Shown: positions 34,710 to 44,532, numbered from the stretch's first letter. The stretch: 54,011 bases of DNA from Alteromonas sp. KUL106 (GCF_009811415.1 NZ_BLIG01000035.1:1-54011); one strand, 5' to 3'. Notes: generated from the sequence alone by a model not told the origin. Numbers and translations are program-made.

Positions 34710-34736
34710 TTGTCATTGTCAGTGACAGAATTGACA
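34710..34736. promoter_or_regulatory. Palindromic TGTCA/TGACA cluster upstream of cydA
   Basis: Within 27 bases there are two TGTCA and two TGACA half-sites, including TGTCAGTGACA. It lies about 140 bases upstream of the sigma-54-type promoter, where an activator such as the nearby PAS protein could bind. The rest of 34458-34825 shows no gene. Confidence 0.45.
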
Positions 34737-34825
34737 CAAATAAAGAGAAGGCGGGAACGTCGTAGTGTGGTTTAAAATGGTTGAGAATAGAGCTTTCGCT
34801 TCAGCTGATAAAATATTAACTTAAG

Positions 34826-35428
34826 TTACTGCGGCGAATAGGTCAGCGTAAACGCGCCGCGCAATTCACCAAGTTCAAACCCAGTGGCCTCATCCTCAGG
34901 GTAATGTTTTAAAATGGTTTCTTTCACTGAAGGTGAAACTTGGGCGCCGTGGCAAGCCATGCAAACTTGACCTTGTTGAATAGCCATCATGTACCGGAAT
35001 TCGCCACTGTCACTGTCATACTTATAGGTATCTATAGGCGTAGACGGCTGTTTATCCTCTAGCTTAGTCTTTTCCAATAGAGAGGCGAAAAGCGCTAGTT
35101 GCTCGCGCTCCCACTCGTCTGGCGCGTTATTCGGGTTTCTCACTTTGAGCGCAGTACGTCCTACTGCCCAGCCATTTTGGCTAAGCCCCTCGGCGATAGG
35201 CTCGGCGGCCAACTTGCACTCTTCTACACCCGCTTCCAAACCGCCAGACTGAATTGCCTGTTTTAGCCTAGATTTAAGCGCTCCACCAAGGGCTTTAGCG
35301 TGGACTCTTGCCTGCTTCACTTTTGTTTGCACTTCGCTGTCAGCTGGCTCATTGTTTTGTGCATTAGCAAGAGGGCATCCGGTGCTTACGGCTAACCCCA
35401 ACGCAATTAAAAAGATGCGTTTTTTCAT
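34826..35428 (-). CDS. DUF3365 family haem-binding periplasmic protein
   Basis: Secreted protein (200 aa) with a signal peptide ending near ANAQ. A single c-type haem site, C156MACH160, sits in a domain like Tll0287/DUF3365, a PAS-like haem sensor fold. The first half is charged and helical. It stands between the cyd operon and the divergent sigma-54 activator (127 bases away). A link to redox or NO sensing is possible but not shown. Confidence 0.8.
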   Translation of the reverse strand: MKKRIFLIALGLAVSTGCPLANAQNNEPADSEVQTKVKQARVHAKALGGALKSRLKQAIQSGGLEAGVEECKLAAEPIAEGLSQNGWAVGRTALKVRNPNNAPDEWEREQLALFASLLEKTKLEDKQPSTPIDTYKYDSDSGEFRYMMAIQQGQVCMACHGAQVSPSVKETILKHYPEDEATGFELGELRGAFTLTYSPQ

Positions 35429-35555
35429 TGTGTAACTCTCCTATTGACGGACGTATTAGCTCTCAGGCATTGTGATTCAACTAAAACAATGAACAAGCCC
35501 TATGCCAATATGTTAAGTTGGCAGGATAAAAGTAGCATTAACTAATACGCTGACA

Positions 35556-36902
35556 ATGAACATATCAATTGTACAAGCAATGATAGATGCAATAGACAAG
35601 CCCGCTATTTTCATCAATCAAGACTACATTATTGAGGCGGTCAATGCGCCTTACAGAAATACTTACCCTGTCGATATCAAGCTTGGTTATAGCACCTGTT
35701 ATCAGGTATCTCACCGAAACAATAAGCCCTGTGACCAATGCGGCGAGCAGTGCCCTATGCAGGAGAGTAAAAAGTCGGGCCGGACAGCAAGTGTGGTGCA
35801 TATCCATACCACCAGCGAGGGCCAAAGCTACTGCGACATTCTGATGCGACCTATCTTCGACGGTCACGGGGATTTAATAGGTTATCTGGAGATTCTAGAT
35901 AAGCTTGCCTTTGCGTCTAACCGCCCCTCTGCTGGAAAAATGATTGGCGAGTCAGAAGCATTTAAAATGATGCTGAATAAAATTAACCGCGCTGCGAACT
36001 CAGATATATCCGTTTTACTGTATGGCGAAACCGGAACCGGGAAAGAACTGGTGTCTCAGGCTCTGCACTCAAGTAGCCATCGCGCTGAAAAACCCTTCGT
36101 TGTGATTGAATGTACCGGATTGTCTGATGCGTTGCTTGAAAGTGAGTTATTTGGCTATGAAAAAGGCGCGTTTACCGGCGCGACCACTAACAAAAAAGGA
36201 CTAGTAGAAGCGGCTGAGGGTGGAACCTTATTTTTTGACGAAGTAGGCGATATTCCCCTTGTCATGCAGGTGAAGCTGCTAAGGCTTTTTGAAACCCAAA
36301 CTTACCGCCCTGTGGGAAGCGTGGTCTCCAAGAAGGCCAATTTTCGATTGGTGTGTGCATCGCATAAAAATTTAAAGCAAATGGTAGAAAAGGGGGAATT
36401 CAGGCGTGACCTTTACTATCGAATAGCTGGCTTCCCTATCAGCCTTCCGTCCTTACGAGAGAGAAAGTCAGATATTGCACTGATTGCAACGCATTTTTTA
36501 GCCCAGTCCCACGAGAAAAAGCGTTTCCATAAAAAAGCCCTCGAAAAATTAAGCAGTTACGCCTTTCCGGGTAATATTCGCGAGTTGCGCAACATCGTTG
36601 ACCAAGCTGTATTACTTGCCGATGAGACAATAATCTACGAGTCGGACTTGCCCGTTTTAGACGATTTCACCGGTGAGGGCCACGCTTCAATGGTGAGTAA
36701 CTATGAGGAAGAGCCACTAACAACAAGCGGGATTAATCTTAGCAAGGGTATTATGACTCTCGGCGAAGTAGAAGAGACTTACATAACTCAGGTAGCAAGC
36801 TCCTTTAAAGGCGATATAAATAGCCTCGCAGCCGCACTAGGCGTAAGTACCCGCACGCTTTACCGAAAGCTTAAAAAGGCCGGTATTAAAGAACTTAATT
36901 AA
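35556..36902 (+). CDS. PAS-domain sigma-54-dependent transcriptional activator
   Basis: Enhancer-binding protein (448 aa). The N-terminal PAS-like domain (about 1-115) contains four cysteines in the pattern C48-x10-C59-x2-C62-x3-C66 with a nearby histidine. The AAA+ domain has Walker A GETGTGKE (157-164) and the sigma-54 contact motif GAFTGA (204-209). The C-terminus has a Fis-type helix-turn-helix (LAAALGVSTRTLYRKLKKAGI). It is divergent from the DUF3365 gene and close to the cydA promoter, which carries a sigma-54 -24/-12 match. Control of cytochrome bd in response to a redox or NO signal is inferred; the target is not proven. Confidence 0.9.
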   Translation: MNISIVQAMIDAIDKPAIFINQDYIIEAVNAPYRNTYPVDIKLGYSTCYQVSHRNNKPCDQCGEQCPMQESKKSGRTASVVHIHTTSEGQSYCDILMRPIFDGHGDLIGYLEILDKLAFASNRPSAGKMIGESEAFKMMLNKINRAANSDISVLLYGETGTGKELVSQALHSSSHRAEKPFVVIECTGLSDALLESELFGYEKGAFTGATTNKKGLVEAAEGGTLFFDEVGDIPLVMQVKLLRLFETQTYRPVGSVVSKKANFRLVCASHKNLKQMVEKGEFRRDLYYRIAGFPISLPSLRERKSDIALIATHFLAQSHEKKRFHKKALEKLSSYAFPGNIRELRNIVDQAVLLADETIIYESDLPVLDDFTGEGHASMVSNYEEEPLTTSGINLSKGIMTLGEVEETYITQVASSFKGDINSLAAALGVSTRTLYRKLKKAGIKELN

Positions 36903-36964
36903 AATATGGAAATATCCATCCAACGCACGCTATGATAACAATGCGCAACGTAAAAAGATAAACA

Positions 36965-37375
36965 ATGTCGATTAAACACCTGACAGCCTTAACACTCTGC
37001 CTTTGTATGCTTTTGCAAAATGCATTAGCACTAGGCCTTGCTTCGCATACTATGCAGAATGCTCGTGGGTTCGTGGGCGATGACATTGAGCTTATCTGTA
37101 CTGGCAAAACCATGCGCTATATATCGGTAAGTGCAACAGAGCTTGAAGGTGAGTTTGTATTTATAAGCCCAGAGCTACTTAAAGCATCTGTTGAGCACGT
37201 AGATTGTACCAACGGTACGCTGGCAGACCTTCCGCACATTGACAATGTCCCGGTAGATCCAACGACGGTGCTTTCCCTTGTGCGCTATCGCGCCTTAGCG
37301 TCTCGCCTTGCAGCAGCGCCCTACACATTGTTTGCCTTTGCCGCCCCGCTAGGCCGCGCCCCACCAATTGCATAA
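36965..37375 (+). CDS. Small secreted protein, DUF2946-like
   Basis: Protein of 136 aa with a signal peptide (LTALTLCLCMLLQNALALG). Its C-terminal FAFAAPLGRAPPIA resembles the short proline-rich ends of DUF2946 proteins, which often neighbour copper-related TonB receptors. Two cysteines (in LICTG and HVDCTNG) remain in the mature part. It is followed 71 bases later by such a receptor. The assignment is tentative. Confidence 0.6.
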   Translation: MSIKHLTALTLCLCMLLQNALALGLASHTMQNARGFVGDDIELICTGKTMRYISVSATELEGEFVFISPELLKASVEHVDCTNGTLADLPHIDNVPVDPTTVLSLVRYRALASRLAAAPYTLFAFAAPLGRAPPIA

Positions 37376-37446
37376 CAAAACCTAAAAACACACTTAACAC
37401 GCATGGTTTAACCGTGCACATAGTTCGTTTATTTAATGGAATTGTT

Positions 37447-39564
37447 ATGAAGTATTCTTTACTGGCATTCGCTGTTTCTGCAGCCTGCACGTCTGCACAG
37501 GTTTATGCAAACACATCTGAGTTCATTGATAGCGCTTCGACAGAAGTGATTACTGTGATTGGCTCTTCGCTTGATAATAATGTGAAAGAAATGGAGCGAG
37601 AAGCGGTGACTGCCACAGCCAACATAGACGCTGACTTTGGCGATCAGTTAGCGCAATTACCGGGCGTATCCGTTTCCCGAAACGGCCCGGTTACAGGCCT
37701 TATTCAATACCGAGGGCTGTTTGGTGATAGAGTGGGTGTATCCGTTGACGGCGTTGACATCGCTGGCGCTGGTCCTAATTCAATGGACTCGCCATTATCC
37801 CACGTTTTGCCAGAACCAGGCCTTACCGTGACTTTATATCGCGGTATCGTACCGGTGAATGCTGGCGTACAAACGCTAGGCGGCAAACTGCGTATTAACG
37901 CCGATGCGACATCCCTTTTTGCTTTAGAAAGCGGTATTACTGGCAGTGTAAATGCCAGCTTAATAAACCCGGGTAGCGGTCAACAATATCAGGGCAATGT
38001 ACTTTACAAAACGGACCAAGCTTTCTTTAGCGGCGCGTTTATGCATCAGCAGCGTGACAAACGAGAGTCTAGTGATAACACCGTTATACCTAACAGCTAT
38101 TATCAGCGAAATGGCGGTAAATTTAGACTTGGCTATGAATGGGGAAAACACCAATTCGATGCTAGCTATCAACAGCTAAATACGAATGAAAGCGGCACAC
38201 CGGCCTTAGCTATGGATATAGGTTTTATCGATGCAGCATGGTATCGAGTCGGTTATCGCTATAACGCCGGGGAAGCTGAGTACTTTGCTATGAATTGGTT
38301 TGGCAACAGTAATCAACATGCCATGGATAACTTTTCCCAGCGCATGATAATGTCTGAGAGCATGGCGCGAGAGAACAACGCTGACGCTGTCGCTCAAGGG
38401 CTGGATGCAAAATACGTTATGCCATTAGATAGTAGCGAGCTAGAATTGGGCGCTTACCTACACCACACCCGGAATAACTCTGTTATTACTAACCCTAATA
38501 ACGGTATGCTCTTTGTAAATAATTTTACTAATGCAGAAAGAGATACCGCGAGTATTTATGCCCAATGGACAATAAACAAAGAAGCCTATTCGTCTACGCT
38601 AGGTACGCGATACACCCGGGTTAGCATGGATGCCGGAGAAGCGGGTTCTAATATGGTGATGATGAACCCTGCTATTGCAACGCTTGTAAACAACTTCAAC
38701 GCTGGCGACCGCGACAAAAACTACAGCATGTTAGATATCGCCGCTACCACGCGATACCATGCGAACGACTCGCTCGATATCGTACTTGGCATTTCTCAGA
38801 AAAATCGTGCCCCTACCTATTTCGAGCGCTACACCTGGCTACCGCTTGGCATCTCGGGCGGCATGGCCGACGGATTTAATTACATCGGCAACCTTGAATT
38901 AGACAATGAGACCGCGCGCAAATTAGATGTGGGGGTTGATTACACCTATGGGAATTGGACCATATCACCCCGATTTTTCTATCAAGACATTGAGGATTAC
39001 ATCACCGGCTCACCTAGTACGAATATGGCGGCGAACATGGTGTCTTCTATGATGACTGGTACTGAACCGTTTCAGTGGACAAATACCGATGCTGTTATCA
39101 AGGGTGCCGACATGACGGTGCAAGGTCAGCTTAGTGAAAACTTAAGTGTGCGAGCCGTAGCAACCATTCAGCATGGTAACCGTGATGACATTGATGATGC
39201 TTTGTTCCGCATTGCTCCAGAACAGTTAACAACAACAATTCAATGGAATACGCAAGTATTTGATGCGCCGCTTCATATGCAGCTTACATCTGAATTAGCT
39301 GGCGCACAAAACCACGTTTCAGCACTGCAGAATGAAGCACCTACTGCTGGCTATGGGTTAGTACACATTACGGGGCTTTTAACACTTTTTGACAATGCGC
39401 ACTCAAATCTTCAGGTTACGGCAACTATTCATAACCTGCTCGACAAACAATACGCCCCACACACAGCCGGCATTAATCGTGTAATGAATGCCGATATTGA
39501 AGTAGGTGAACGCGTGCCTGGCGCTGGGCGGGAGTGGCATCTGTCGTTAAACTATCGTTTTTAA
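37447..39564 (+). CDS. TonB-dependent receptor, probable copper (OprC/NosA-like)
   Basis: Outer-membrane receptor (705 aa). Signal peptide ending at VYANT; plug domain with LAQLPGVSVSRNGPVTG and QYRGLFGDRVGVSVDGVDI; barrel ending HLSLNYRF. The barrel and loops are unusually methionine-rich (MIMSESM, NMVMMNP, NMAANMVSSMM), as in OprC/NosA copper receptors. GGA lies six bases before the preferred ATG. It is paired with the DUF2946-like gene. Copper import is the likely function, inferred from family and methionine content. Confidence 0.82.
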   Translation: MKYSLLAFAVSAACTSAQVYANTSEFIDSASTEVITVIGSSLDNNVKEMEREAVTATANIDADFGDQLAQLPGVSVSRNGPVTGLIQYRGLFGDRVGVSVDGVDIAGAGPNSMDSPLSHVLPEPGLTVTLYRGIVPVNAGVQTLGGKLRINADATSLFALESGITGSVNASLINPGSGQQYQGNVLYKTDQAFFSGAFMHQQRDKRESSDNTVIPNSYYQRNGGKFRLGYEWGKHQFDASYQQLNTNESGTPALAMDIGFIDAAWYRVGYRYNAGEAEYFAMNWFGNSNQHAMDNFSQRMIMSESMARENNADAVAQGLDAKYVMPLDSSELELGAYLHHTRNNSVITNPNNGMLFVNNFTNAERDTASIYAQWTINKEAYSSTLGTRYTRVSMDAGEAGSNMVMMNPAIATLVNNFNAGDRDKNYSMLDIAATTRYHANDSLDIVLGISQKNRAPTYFERYTWLPLGISGGMADGFNYIGNLELDNETARKLDVGVDYTYGNWTISPRFFYQDIEDYITGSPSTNMAANMVSSMMTGTEPFQWTNTDAVIKGADMTVQGQLSENLSVRAVATIQHGNRDDIDDALFRIAPEQLTTTIQWNTQVFDAPLHMQLTSELAGAQNHVSALQNEAPTAGYGLVHITGLLTLFDNAHSNLQVTATIHNLLDKQYAPHTAGINRVMNADIEVGERVPGAGREWHLSLNYRF

Positions 39565-39604
39565 GTTTTCGGCAGTCTATTGTGAACCAATGCAGAATTT
39601 AAGT

Positions 39605-39627
39605 GTGGGGCCGTAAGTAAGCCCCAC
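39605..39627. terminator. Hairpin between convergent genes
   Basis: GTGGGGC and GCCCCAC form a seven-pair stem with a nine-base loop, between the 3' ends of the copper receptor and the hydrolase. Only weak U-runs follow. Confidence 0.5.
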
Positions 39628-39644
39628 TCTACAAGCTAATAAGC

Positions 39645-40988
39645 CTACTTGGCTTGGAGGACTTCGAACTTTAGCCCCTTTGCTGTCCTATTTTTAAATC
39701 CTTTCCAATAGGTATGCTGAGCACGTGAATTGCCTTCGTCATCAAGCGCCCAAACCCCGTCATTTGAGGAGGGCACTAAATCTAAATATTCTGATGTATC
39801 CTGGCTTTTAAGGTATTTGGCAAGCCAAGCCGTAGCAAAATGCTGCGCTATATTATTCATTCTCGTGTTATCCCACACAGCATCGATATAATGTTCGCTC
39901 ACGTTGATACCTAAGTCTTTATCGAAGAAAAAAGCTTCTTCAGGTGCAGGCATCACCGCACCAGCGTTGTGATTTGCGTTTTCATATGTCAAGAGCGCTC
40001 TATCAACATGCACAGCACTTTTCCACATTGCCTTCACGCCATTTTCATAACCGGATACATCATCTTGAGAACCAGCAACAAACAAAATTGGCACTTTTAC
40101 TTCAGCCATTGTATCTGCGGTAAATACACCGTAATTCATTCCCCAAGGCGCGAACGCAATTACCGTTTTTATTCGACTATCTACCCCACGTTGGCTCTGT
40201 TTTTGATAAATTTTTAGCAACTCGAAAGGCGGTGCTACGGGGCTTTTTATAGCGGCCTCTGACAACGTTGCGCCTGCATTTACGACCGCGCCGTATCCTC
40301 CCATTGAATACCCAACTATCGCCGTGTTGCGTGTATCAACGTTACCGTTTAAAAATGAATTCTCATCGTGAGACAGTTTTTCGATTTGATCCAATACTAA
40401 GATTTGGTCAATCGGTCTATTGTAGAGTGTGGACGCAAACGCCGCTTTCGTTCTGTACGTTGAGTCGGTGTGATCTATCGATGCGACAATATAGCCTTTA
40501 GAGGCGATGTTTTCCGCTAAGTGAGCGAGGAGATAACGGTTTCCTGGATACCCATGAGACACTATTACTAGAGGAAACGGCGTGTCTGAATTCACTGCAA
40601 TGGCATCGCGCACAGCGTTTCCAAATAATTCTACTTGGGTTTTCCCATCCCTAAGGTACGCATTTAAAACGCGATTTTCCGGCGGAATGTCTTCAATACC
40701 TTCATGATCAGCCGGATACCAGAGTTCAACAACTAATTGACGGTCCTTACGAGGCAGCTCTAAAGGTTTATCCTTTATTTCTAATAATTGTAAAACATCA
40801 ACGTGATCGGTAAACGTGAAGTGTAGTGTTTTTACGCCGACTGCATATTTTCCATATGCAGACAGAGCCGGGGCATCAGGCCTTTGAGTATCTATATGAT
40901 TTCTTGCAAGGCTAGAATTCATAAAAAATAGGGTGACAACGCAAGCCATAAATCTCGTCGCGTATTTTAAATAAAACGTATCCGTCAT
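39645..40988 (-). CDS. Secreted alpha/beta hydrolase (PAF-acetylhydrolase/dienelactone hydrolase-like)
   Basis: Secreted serine hydrolase (447 aa). The N-terminal hydrophobic stretch with SSLARN suggests signal peptidase cleavage. The nucleophile elbow is GYSMGG, preceded by PLVIVSHGYPGNRYL (oxyanion hole); the acid lies in VAGSQDDVSGYE and the histidine in ENANHNAG. The fold group includes PAF acetylhydrolases, which remove acyl groups from lipids. It carries a regulon palindrome (41004-41021) just before its start and is divergent from a TonB receptor with another copy. In the proposed pathway it could deacylate a sulfolipid to a water-soluble glycoside. The lipase role is inferred. Confidence 0.78.
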   Translation of the reverse strand: MTDTFYLKYATRFMACVVTLFFMNSSLARNHIDTQRPDAPALSAYGKYAVGVKTLHFTFTDHVDVLQLLEIKDKPLELPRKDRQLVVELWYPADHEGIEDIPPENRVLNAYLRDGKTQVELFGNAVRDAIAVNSDTPFPLVIVSHGYPGNRYLLAHLAENIASKGYIVASIDHTDSTYRTKAAFASTLYNRPIDQILVLDQIEKLSHDENSFLNGNVDTRNTAIVGYSMGGYGAVVNAGATLSEAAIKSPVAPPFELLKIYQKQSQRGVDSRIKTVIAFAPWGMNYGVFTADTMAEVKVPILFVAGSQDDVSGYENGVKAMWKSAVHVDRALLTYENANHNAGAVMPAPEEAFFFDKDLGINVSEHYIDAVWDNTRMNNIAQHFATAWLAKYLKSQDTSEYLDLVPSSNDGVWALDDEGNSRAQHTYWKGFKNRTAKGLKFEVLQAK

Positions 40989-41003
40989 AATGTACCCACC
41001 CTT

Positions 41004-41021
41004 TAGTCATATATAAGACAT
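41004..41021. promoter_or_regulatory. Candidate GntR-type operator before the hydrolase
   Basis: TAGTCATATATAAGACAT matches the palindrome ATGTCTTATATAAGACAT at 15 of 18 positions and begins 16 bases before the hydrolase start codon. Confidence 0.6.
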
Positions 41022-41231
41022 CATAAGATATTACTATTGTTTCTCTTAAAGCAACTTTATTCCTGTTACTCACGATTATAAAAGCAAATTATTACGACTA
41101 TTCAAGCCTTGAAAAAACTAGCTATTTATCTGTTTTTATTAATAATAGATAAACTCTGGCATAAATCACTCCTTTAAATTTAACAAATGCGTTGCATTTA
41201 ATTTACTTTCTGGTTAAATTTTGTCTATCCA

Positions 41232-41249
41232 ATGTCTTATATAAGATAT
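41232..41249. promoter_or_regulatory. Candidate GntR-type operator before the TonB receptor
   Basis: ATGTCTTATATAAGATAT matches the palindrome at 17 of 18 positions. It lies 90 bases upstream of the receptor ATG in the divergent promoter region (40989-41338), which holds no other gene. Confidence 0.68.
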
Positions 41250-41338
41250 CAGATAGAGACAAACACCCTGCTTAACTGTCTCGATTGACCACACTTACAC
41301 ATGACTTGAACACAACAAATACAACAGCGGAGAACATC

Positions 41339-43714
41339 ATGTCATTGAACTATAGCCGTATACACAAAGGTATAATTCAAGCGCTTGCACTTACTACTTG
41401 CGTAGGTCTAAGCGCAGCAGCACATGCACAGGAAGTTAGCAAAGAAAAAGAAAAAAACCTCATTGAACAGATCACCGTTACATCACAGAAACGTGTTGAA
41501 AGGCTAAATGAAGTGCCTGTTGCTGTTTCAGTCTTGAGAGAAGATCAGATAAATTCCGCATTCGCCAATAATATAGAAAGCTTGCAAGCATTAGTGCCAT
41601 CAGTAAGTTTTCGAAAGGGCAACACAACTCGAAACTCCGCCATTACCGTTCGCGGCATAGGTACTATTTCTTTTAGTGTTGCTGCTGAACCTAGCGTATC
41701 CACTGTGGTAGATGGTGTGGTTATGGGTCGTTCCGGTCAGGCATTTGTTGATCTTTATGATCTTGAGCGCATTGAAGTTCTTCGCGGTCCACAAGGCACA
41801 TTATTTGGTAAAAATGCGTCTGCTGGTGTTGTTAATATTACGACTAAGCGCCCATCAGACGAATTTGAAGGTGTTGCAGAAGTATCGCTTTTCCAAGACA
41901 ACGAGTATCGCCTAAGAACCCGTGTTTCTGGTGGTCTTACTGATAACGTAAGCGGCAGTCTCACCGTTTTGAAGTCTGCATTTGATGGATATATTAAAAA
42001 CGTTTACACCAATGAAGATACCAATGGATACGACAAAGAAGGCGTGCGCGCTAAGCTGAATATTGAAGCCAGCAACGACACCGACATACTTCTTATTTTC
42101 GAAAACATGAAGTCGGATGACAGCTGTTGTGCTGATTTAGAGCTCTCACCAAGTGGCCGTAATCCGAACTCAGAAGCTGTACCTAATAGTACCGGTACGG
42201 GTGATTTGGATTTATCACAGCGTTTGATAGATCATGACTTTGAAACGCGAACGCTCGACGAAACAACAGGTTTCTCTATGCAGGTTGATACCATGCTAGG
42301 CGACCATGAGCTGACCTCAATTACCGCCTATAGAAGTTGGGATAATACCGAGTTCCGCGAGGGTGATTTCACTTCTATCGCTGGTACAAGGCCTTTTCCA
42401 GTATTTGGCGAACCGTTTCAACTTCATGATATAGGTGCTCAAAACTGGAAACAGACATCGCAGGAAATAAGAATTGCCTCCCCTCTTGGCAATGATTTTG
42501 ATTATCAAGTTGGCGCATTCTGGTGGACGCAAAAATCTGAACGTAACTTTACTCGTGATGCAAGCTGCCAAAATAACGCAGGCCAATTTCCAGCAGCTAT
42601 TAGCGCTTATTTAACAGATACACTTGGCGTAGAAAATCCAACGTCTGAACAGGTTGATGAATTCATTGCTAGCGAAGGTTTGTCATGTAACTCAAATGAC
42701 ATTGTGAGCGCCACAGCTTTCATGGAAACGCAATTTGATAACTGGGCGCTTTTCGCCGACGGTAAGTACCACTTTACTGAAGATTTTCGCTTACTGTTTG
42801 GCCTCCGTTACACCGATGATGAAGTAAGCTATTCCCATGACCGTCGCAGCAATGATCAGTTCAAACGCACAGGTGTTGGCGTGCGCGGATTTGAAACTGA
42901 CTACAGTGGGAAGACAAGTGAGACAGATCTTTCTGGAAAACTTGGGGTTCAATACGACCTAACCGACAACAGCATGGCTTACTTTACTTTTTCACAAGGC
43001 TATAAGGGCCCTGCGTTCAACGTGTTTTACAATATGTCAGATACAGACACCTTGCCTATTGGAAAAGAGTCCTCAGATGCCTATGAACTTGGTTATAAAT
43101 ACGCAGCCAGTAACATCGTATTTAATGCAGCAATTTTTAGAACCGAGATAGACGGATTTCAGGCCAATAATTCTGAACTATTAGATGGCGTAACCATTTC
43201 CCGATTAACAAATGCAGGTTCTGTAATAACTGAAGGCTATGAATTCGACTTTATGTGGCAAGTCAACGATAACTTCTCACTGACTGGTGGGTTATCAAAA
43301 GTAGACGCTGAAGTAGACAAATTTAACTGCCCTGATGTGGATTGTGTGGGTGGTGCAGGCGCAGATTTACCTTTCTCTCCTGACCTTAAGTATTCAGTAG
43401 TAGGGGAATACTTCTTGGAATTTGACAATATGGACGTTATTTTCAACGGTTCATATGTTTACACCGACGAGATGTTTGCCGGTGCACCAGGAGCATTTGC
43501 GACCGAAAATGACCCTGCCGTGCTGCCTGACTACGCCATAGTGAACGCGAGCGTGGCATTTTCTTTCAACGATGACGCATATCGTATTAGCTTAATAGGT
43601 AAAAACCTGACGGACGAGAGTTTTGTTACAACCTACAGCGGCGATAATTTCCGTTACCAGATACCACGGGACGCCGACCGTTACTTTGGCGTTCAACTTC
43701 GCGCTAAATTCTAA
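41339..43714 (+). CDS. TonB-dependent receptor of the sulfosugar-type regulon
   Basis: Outer-membrane receptor (791 aa). Signal peptide ending AAAHAQ; the TonB-box region is followed by EQITVTSQKRVERLNEVPVAV, an NVPVAV-type plug start common in Alteromonas and Sphingomonas receptors. Plug motifs are TVRGIGTISF and DLERIEVLRGPQGTLFGKNA; the barrel ends YFGVQLRAKF. The ATG at 41339 has GGAG six bases upstream, and the earlier in-frame start lacks one. Operator copies before it and before the divergent hydrolase tie it to the GntR regulator 36 kb away. Likely substrate is the glycoside handled by the GH31 enzyme, by inference. Confidence 0.88.
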   Translation: MSLNYSRIHKGIIQALALTTCVGLSAAAHAQEVSKEKEKNLIEQITVTSQKRVERLNEVPVAVSVLREDQINSAFANNIESLQALVPSVSFRKGNTTRNSAITVRGIGTISFSVAAEPSVSTVVDGVVMGRSGQAFVDLYDLERIEVLRGPQGTLFGKNASAGVVNITTKRPSDEFEGVAEVSLFQDNEYRLRTRVSGGLTDNVSGSLTVLKSAFDGYIKNVYTNEDTNGYDKEGVRAKLNIEASNDTDILLIFENMKSDDSCCADLELSPSGRNPNSEAVPNSTGTGDLDLSQRLIDHDFETRTLDETTGFSMQVDTMLGDHELTSITAYRSWDNTEFREGDFTSIAGTRPFPVFGEPFQLHDIGAQNWKQTSQEIRIASPLGNDFDYQVGAFWWTQKSERNFTRDASCQNNAGQFPAAISAYLTDTLGVENPTSEQVDEFIASEGLSCNSNDIVSATAFMETQFDNWALFADGKYHFTEDFRLLFGLRYTDDEVSYSHDRRSNDQFKRTGVGVRGFETDYSGKTSETDLSGKLGVQYDLTDNSMAYFTFSQGYKGPAFNVFYNMSDTDTLPIGKESSDAYELGYKYAASNIVFNAAIFRTEIDGFQANNSELLDGVTISRLTNAGSVITEGYEFDFMWQVNDNFSLTGGLSKVDAEVDKFNCPDVDCVGGAGADLPFSPDLKYSVVGEYFLEFDNMDVIFNGSYVYTDEMFAGAPGAFATENDPAVLPDYAIVNASVAFSFNDDAYRISLIGKNLTDESFVTTYSGDNFRYQIPRDADRYFGVQLRAKF

Positions 43715-43730
43715 AATACGTCTCCCTGGA

Positions 43731-43764
43731 AGGCACTCTGAAGTAAAAAAGAGTGCCTTTTTTA
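43731..43764 (+). terminator. Intrinsic terminator after the TonB receptor
   Basis: AGGCACTCT pairs with AGAGTGCCT, followed by TTTTTT. It reaches the 3' end of the convergent exporter gene. Confidence 0.9.
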
Positions 43765-44532
43765 CATCAAAGACGCACTCGCCTGCCACAGTAGACGCAG
43801 CGCTAACAGTGTCACCACAATTTTGAACGTCAGCATAAATTTTTCAGCAGGGATCCGCTTTAACGCCTTCAACCCAAAGAATGTGCCTAGAGCACCGCTG
43901 GCAATCATGATAATGACAAGGCCCGCCCACTGTGCGAAAGAAAAACCCACGAAGGTAAAAACGAACGCTTTAAGCCCGTGTTGAAATGTCATACAGCTGG
44001 CAAACGTAGCGGTTATCTGCATTTTTCTGTAATTATTTCGGTGAACGAAAGCTGCGACCAAAGGCCCGGTTGCCCCTACAAACATTGAAACTAACGTGGT
44101 CACTAAGCCCGCTAATGCCCTACCTGCGGGCTTCATTTCTTGTGCTTTGGGTTTGCTCCCCCACACTAGAAATAAAATAAATGCGGCAACTGCAAATTGA
44201 ATAATAACCAGCGGCAGCTGCACGACAATAAATGACGCCAGGAAAGCCCCAACGATGGCACCTAAAGAAAAGTACCTTAGCATGGTCCAGTCAATATGCT
44301 TTGCCGTCATTAGGGCACGGTTACCGTTTGAACCTAGCTGTACTAGCCCGTGCACCGGGATCAGCGCGCTTACCGGCAAAGTGCCGGCCATTACCGCCAG
44401 CAATAACACTCCGCCACCAATGCCCAGTGTTGCTGTCATCATCGAAGTAAAAAAAGACATAACAACGAGCAACAGTGCCGTTGACATCGACAACGCATCA
44501 AAGGCCGTCAACCAGCTATAAAGTAACTCCAA
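43762..44532 (-). CDS. TauE/SafE-family membrane exporter (second copy in window)
   Basis: Inner-membrane protein (256 aa) with about eight hydrophobic segments and TauE/SafE features (ATLGIGGGVLLLAVMAGTLPVSALIPVHG; FVGATGPLVAAFV). The start appears to be TTG, with GGAG eight bases upstream; an internal ATG about 16 codons later is the alternative. It differs clearly in sequence from the TauE-type protein at 5637. It is convergent with the TonB receptor of the proposed sulfosugar regulon and has no visible copy of the regulon palindrome. Sulfite export is possible but unproven. Confidence 0.8.
   Translation of the reverse strand: MELLYSWLTAFDALSMSTALLLVVMSFFTSMMTATLGIGGGVLLLAVMAGTLPVSALIPVHGLVQLGSNGNRALMTAKHIDWTMLRYFSLGAIVGAFLASFIVVQLPLVIIQFAVAAFILFLVWGSKPKAQEMKPAGRALAGLVTTLVSMFVGATGPLVAAFVHRNNYRKMQITATFASCMTFQHGLKAFVFTFVGFSFAQWAGLVIIMIASGALGTFFGLKALKRIPAEKFMLTFKIVVTLLALRLLWQASASLM

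Noticed and set aside
34566..34775. A 69-codon plus-strand frame upstream of cydA
   Set aside because: No ribosome site or family resemblance, and it covers the cydA promoter region.
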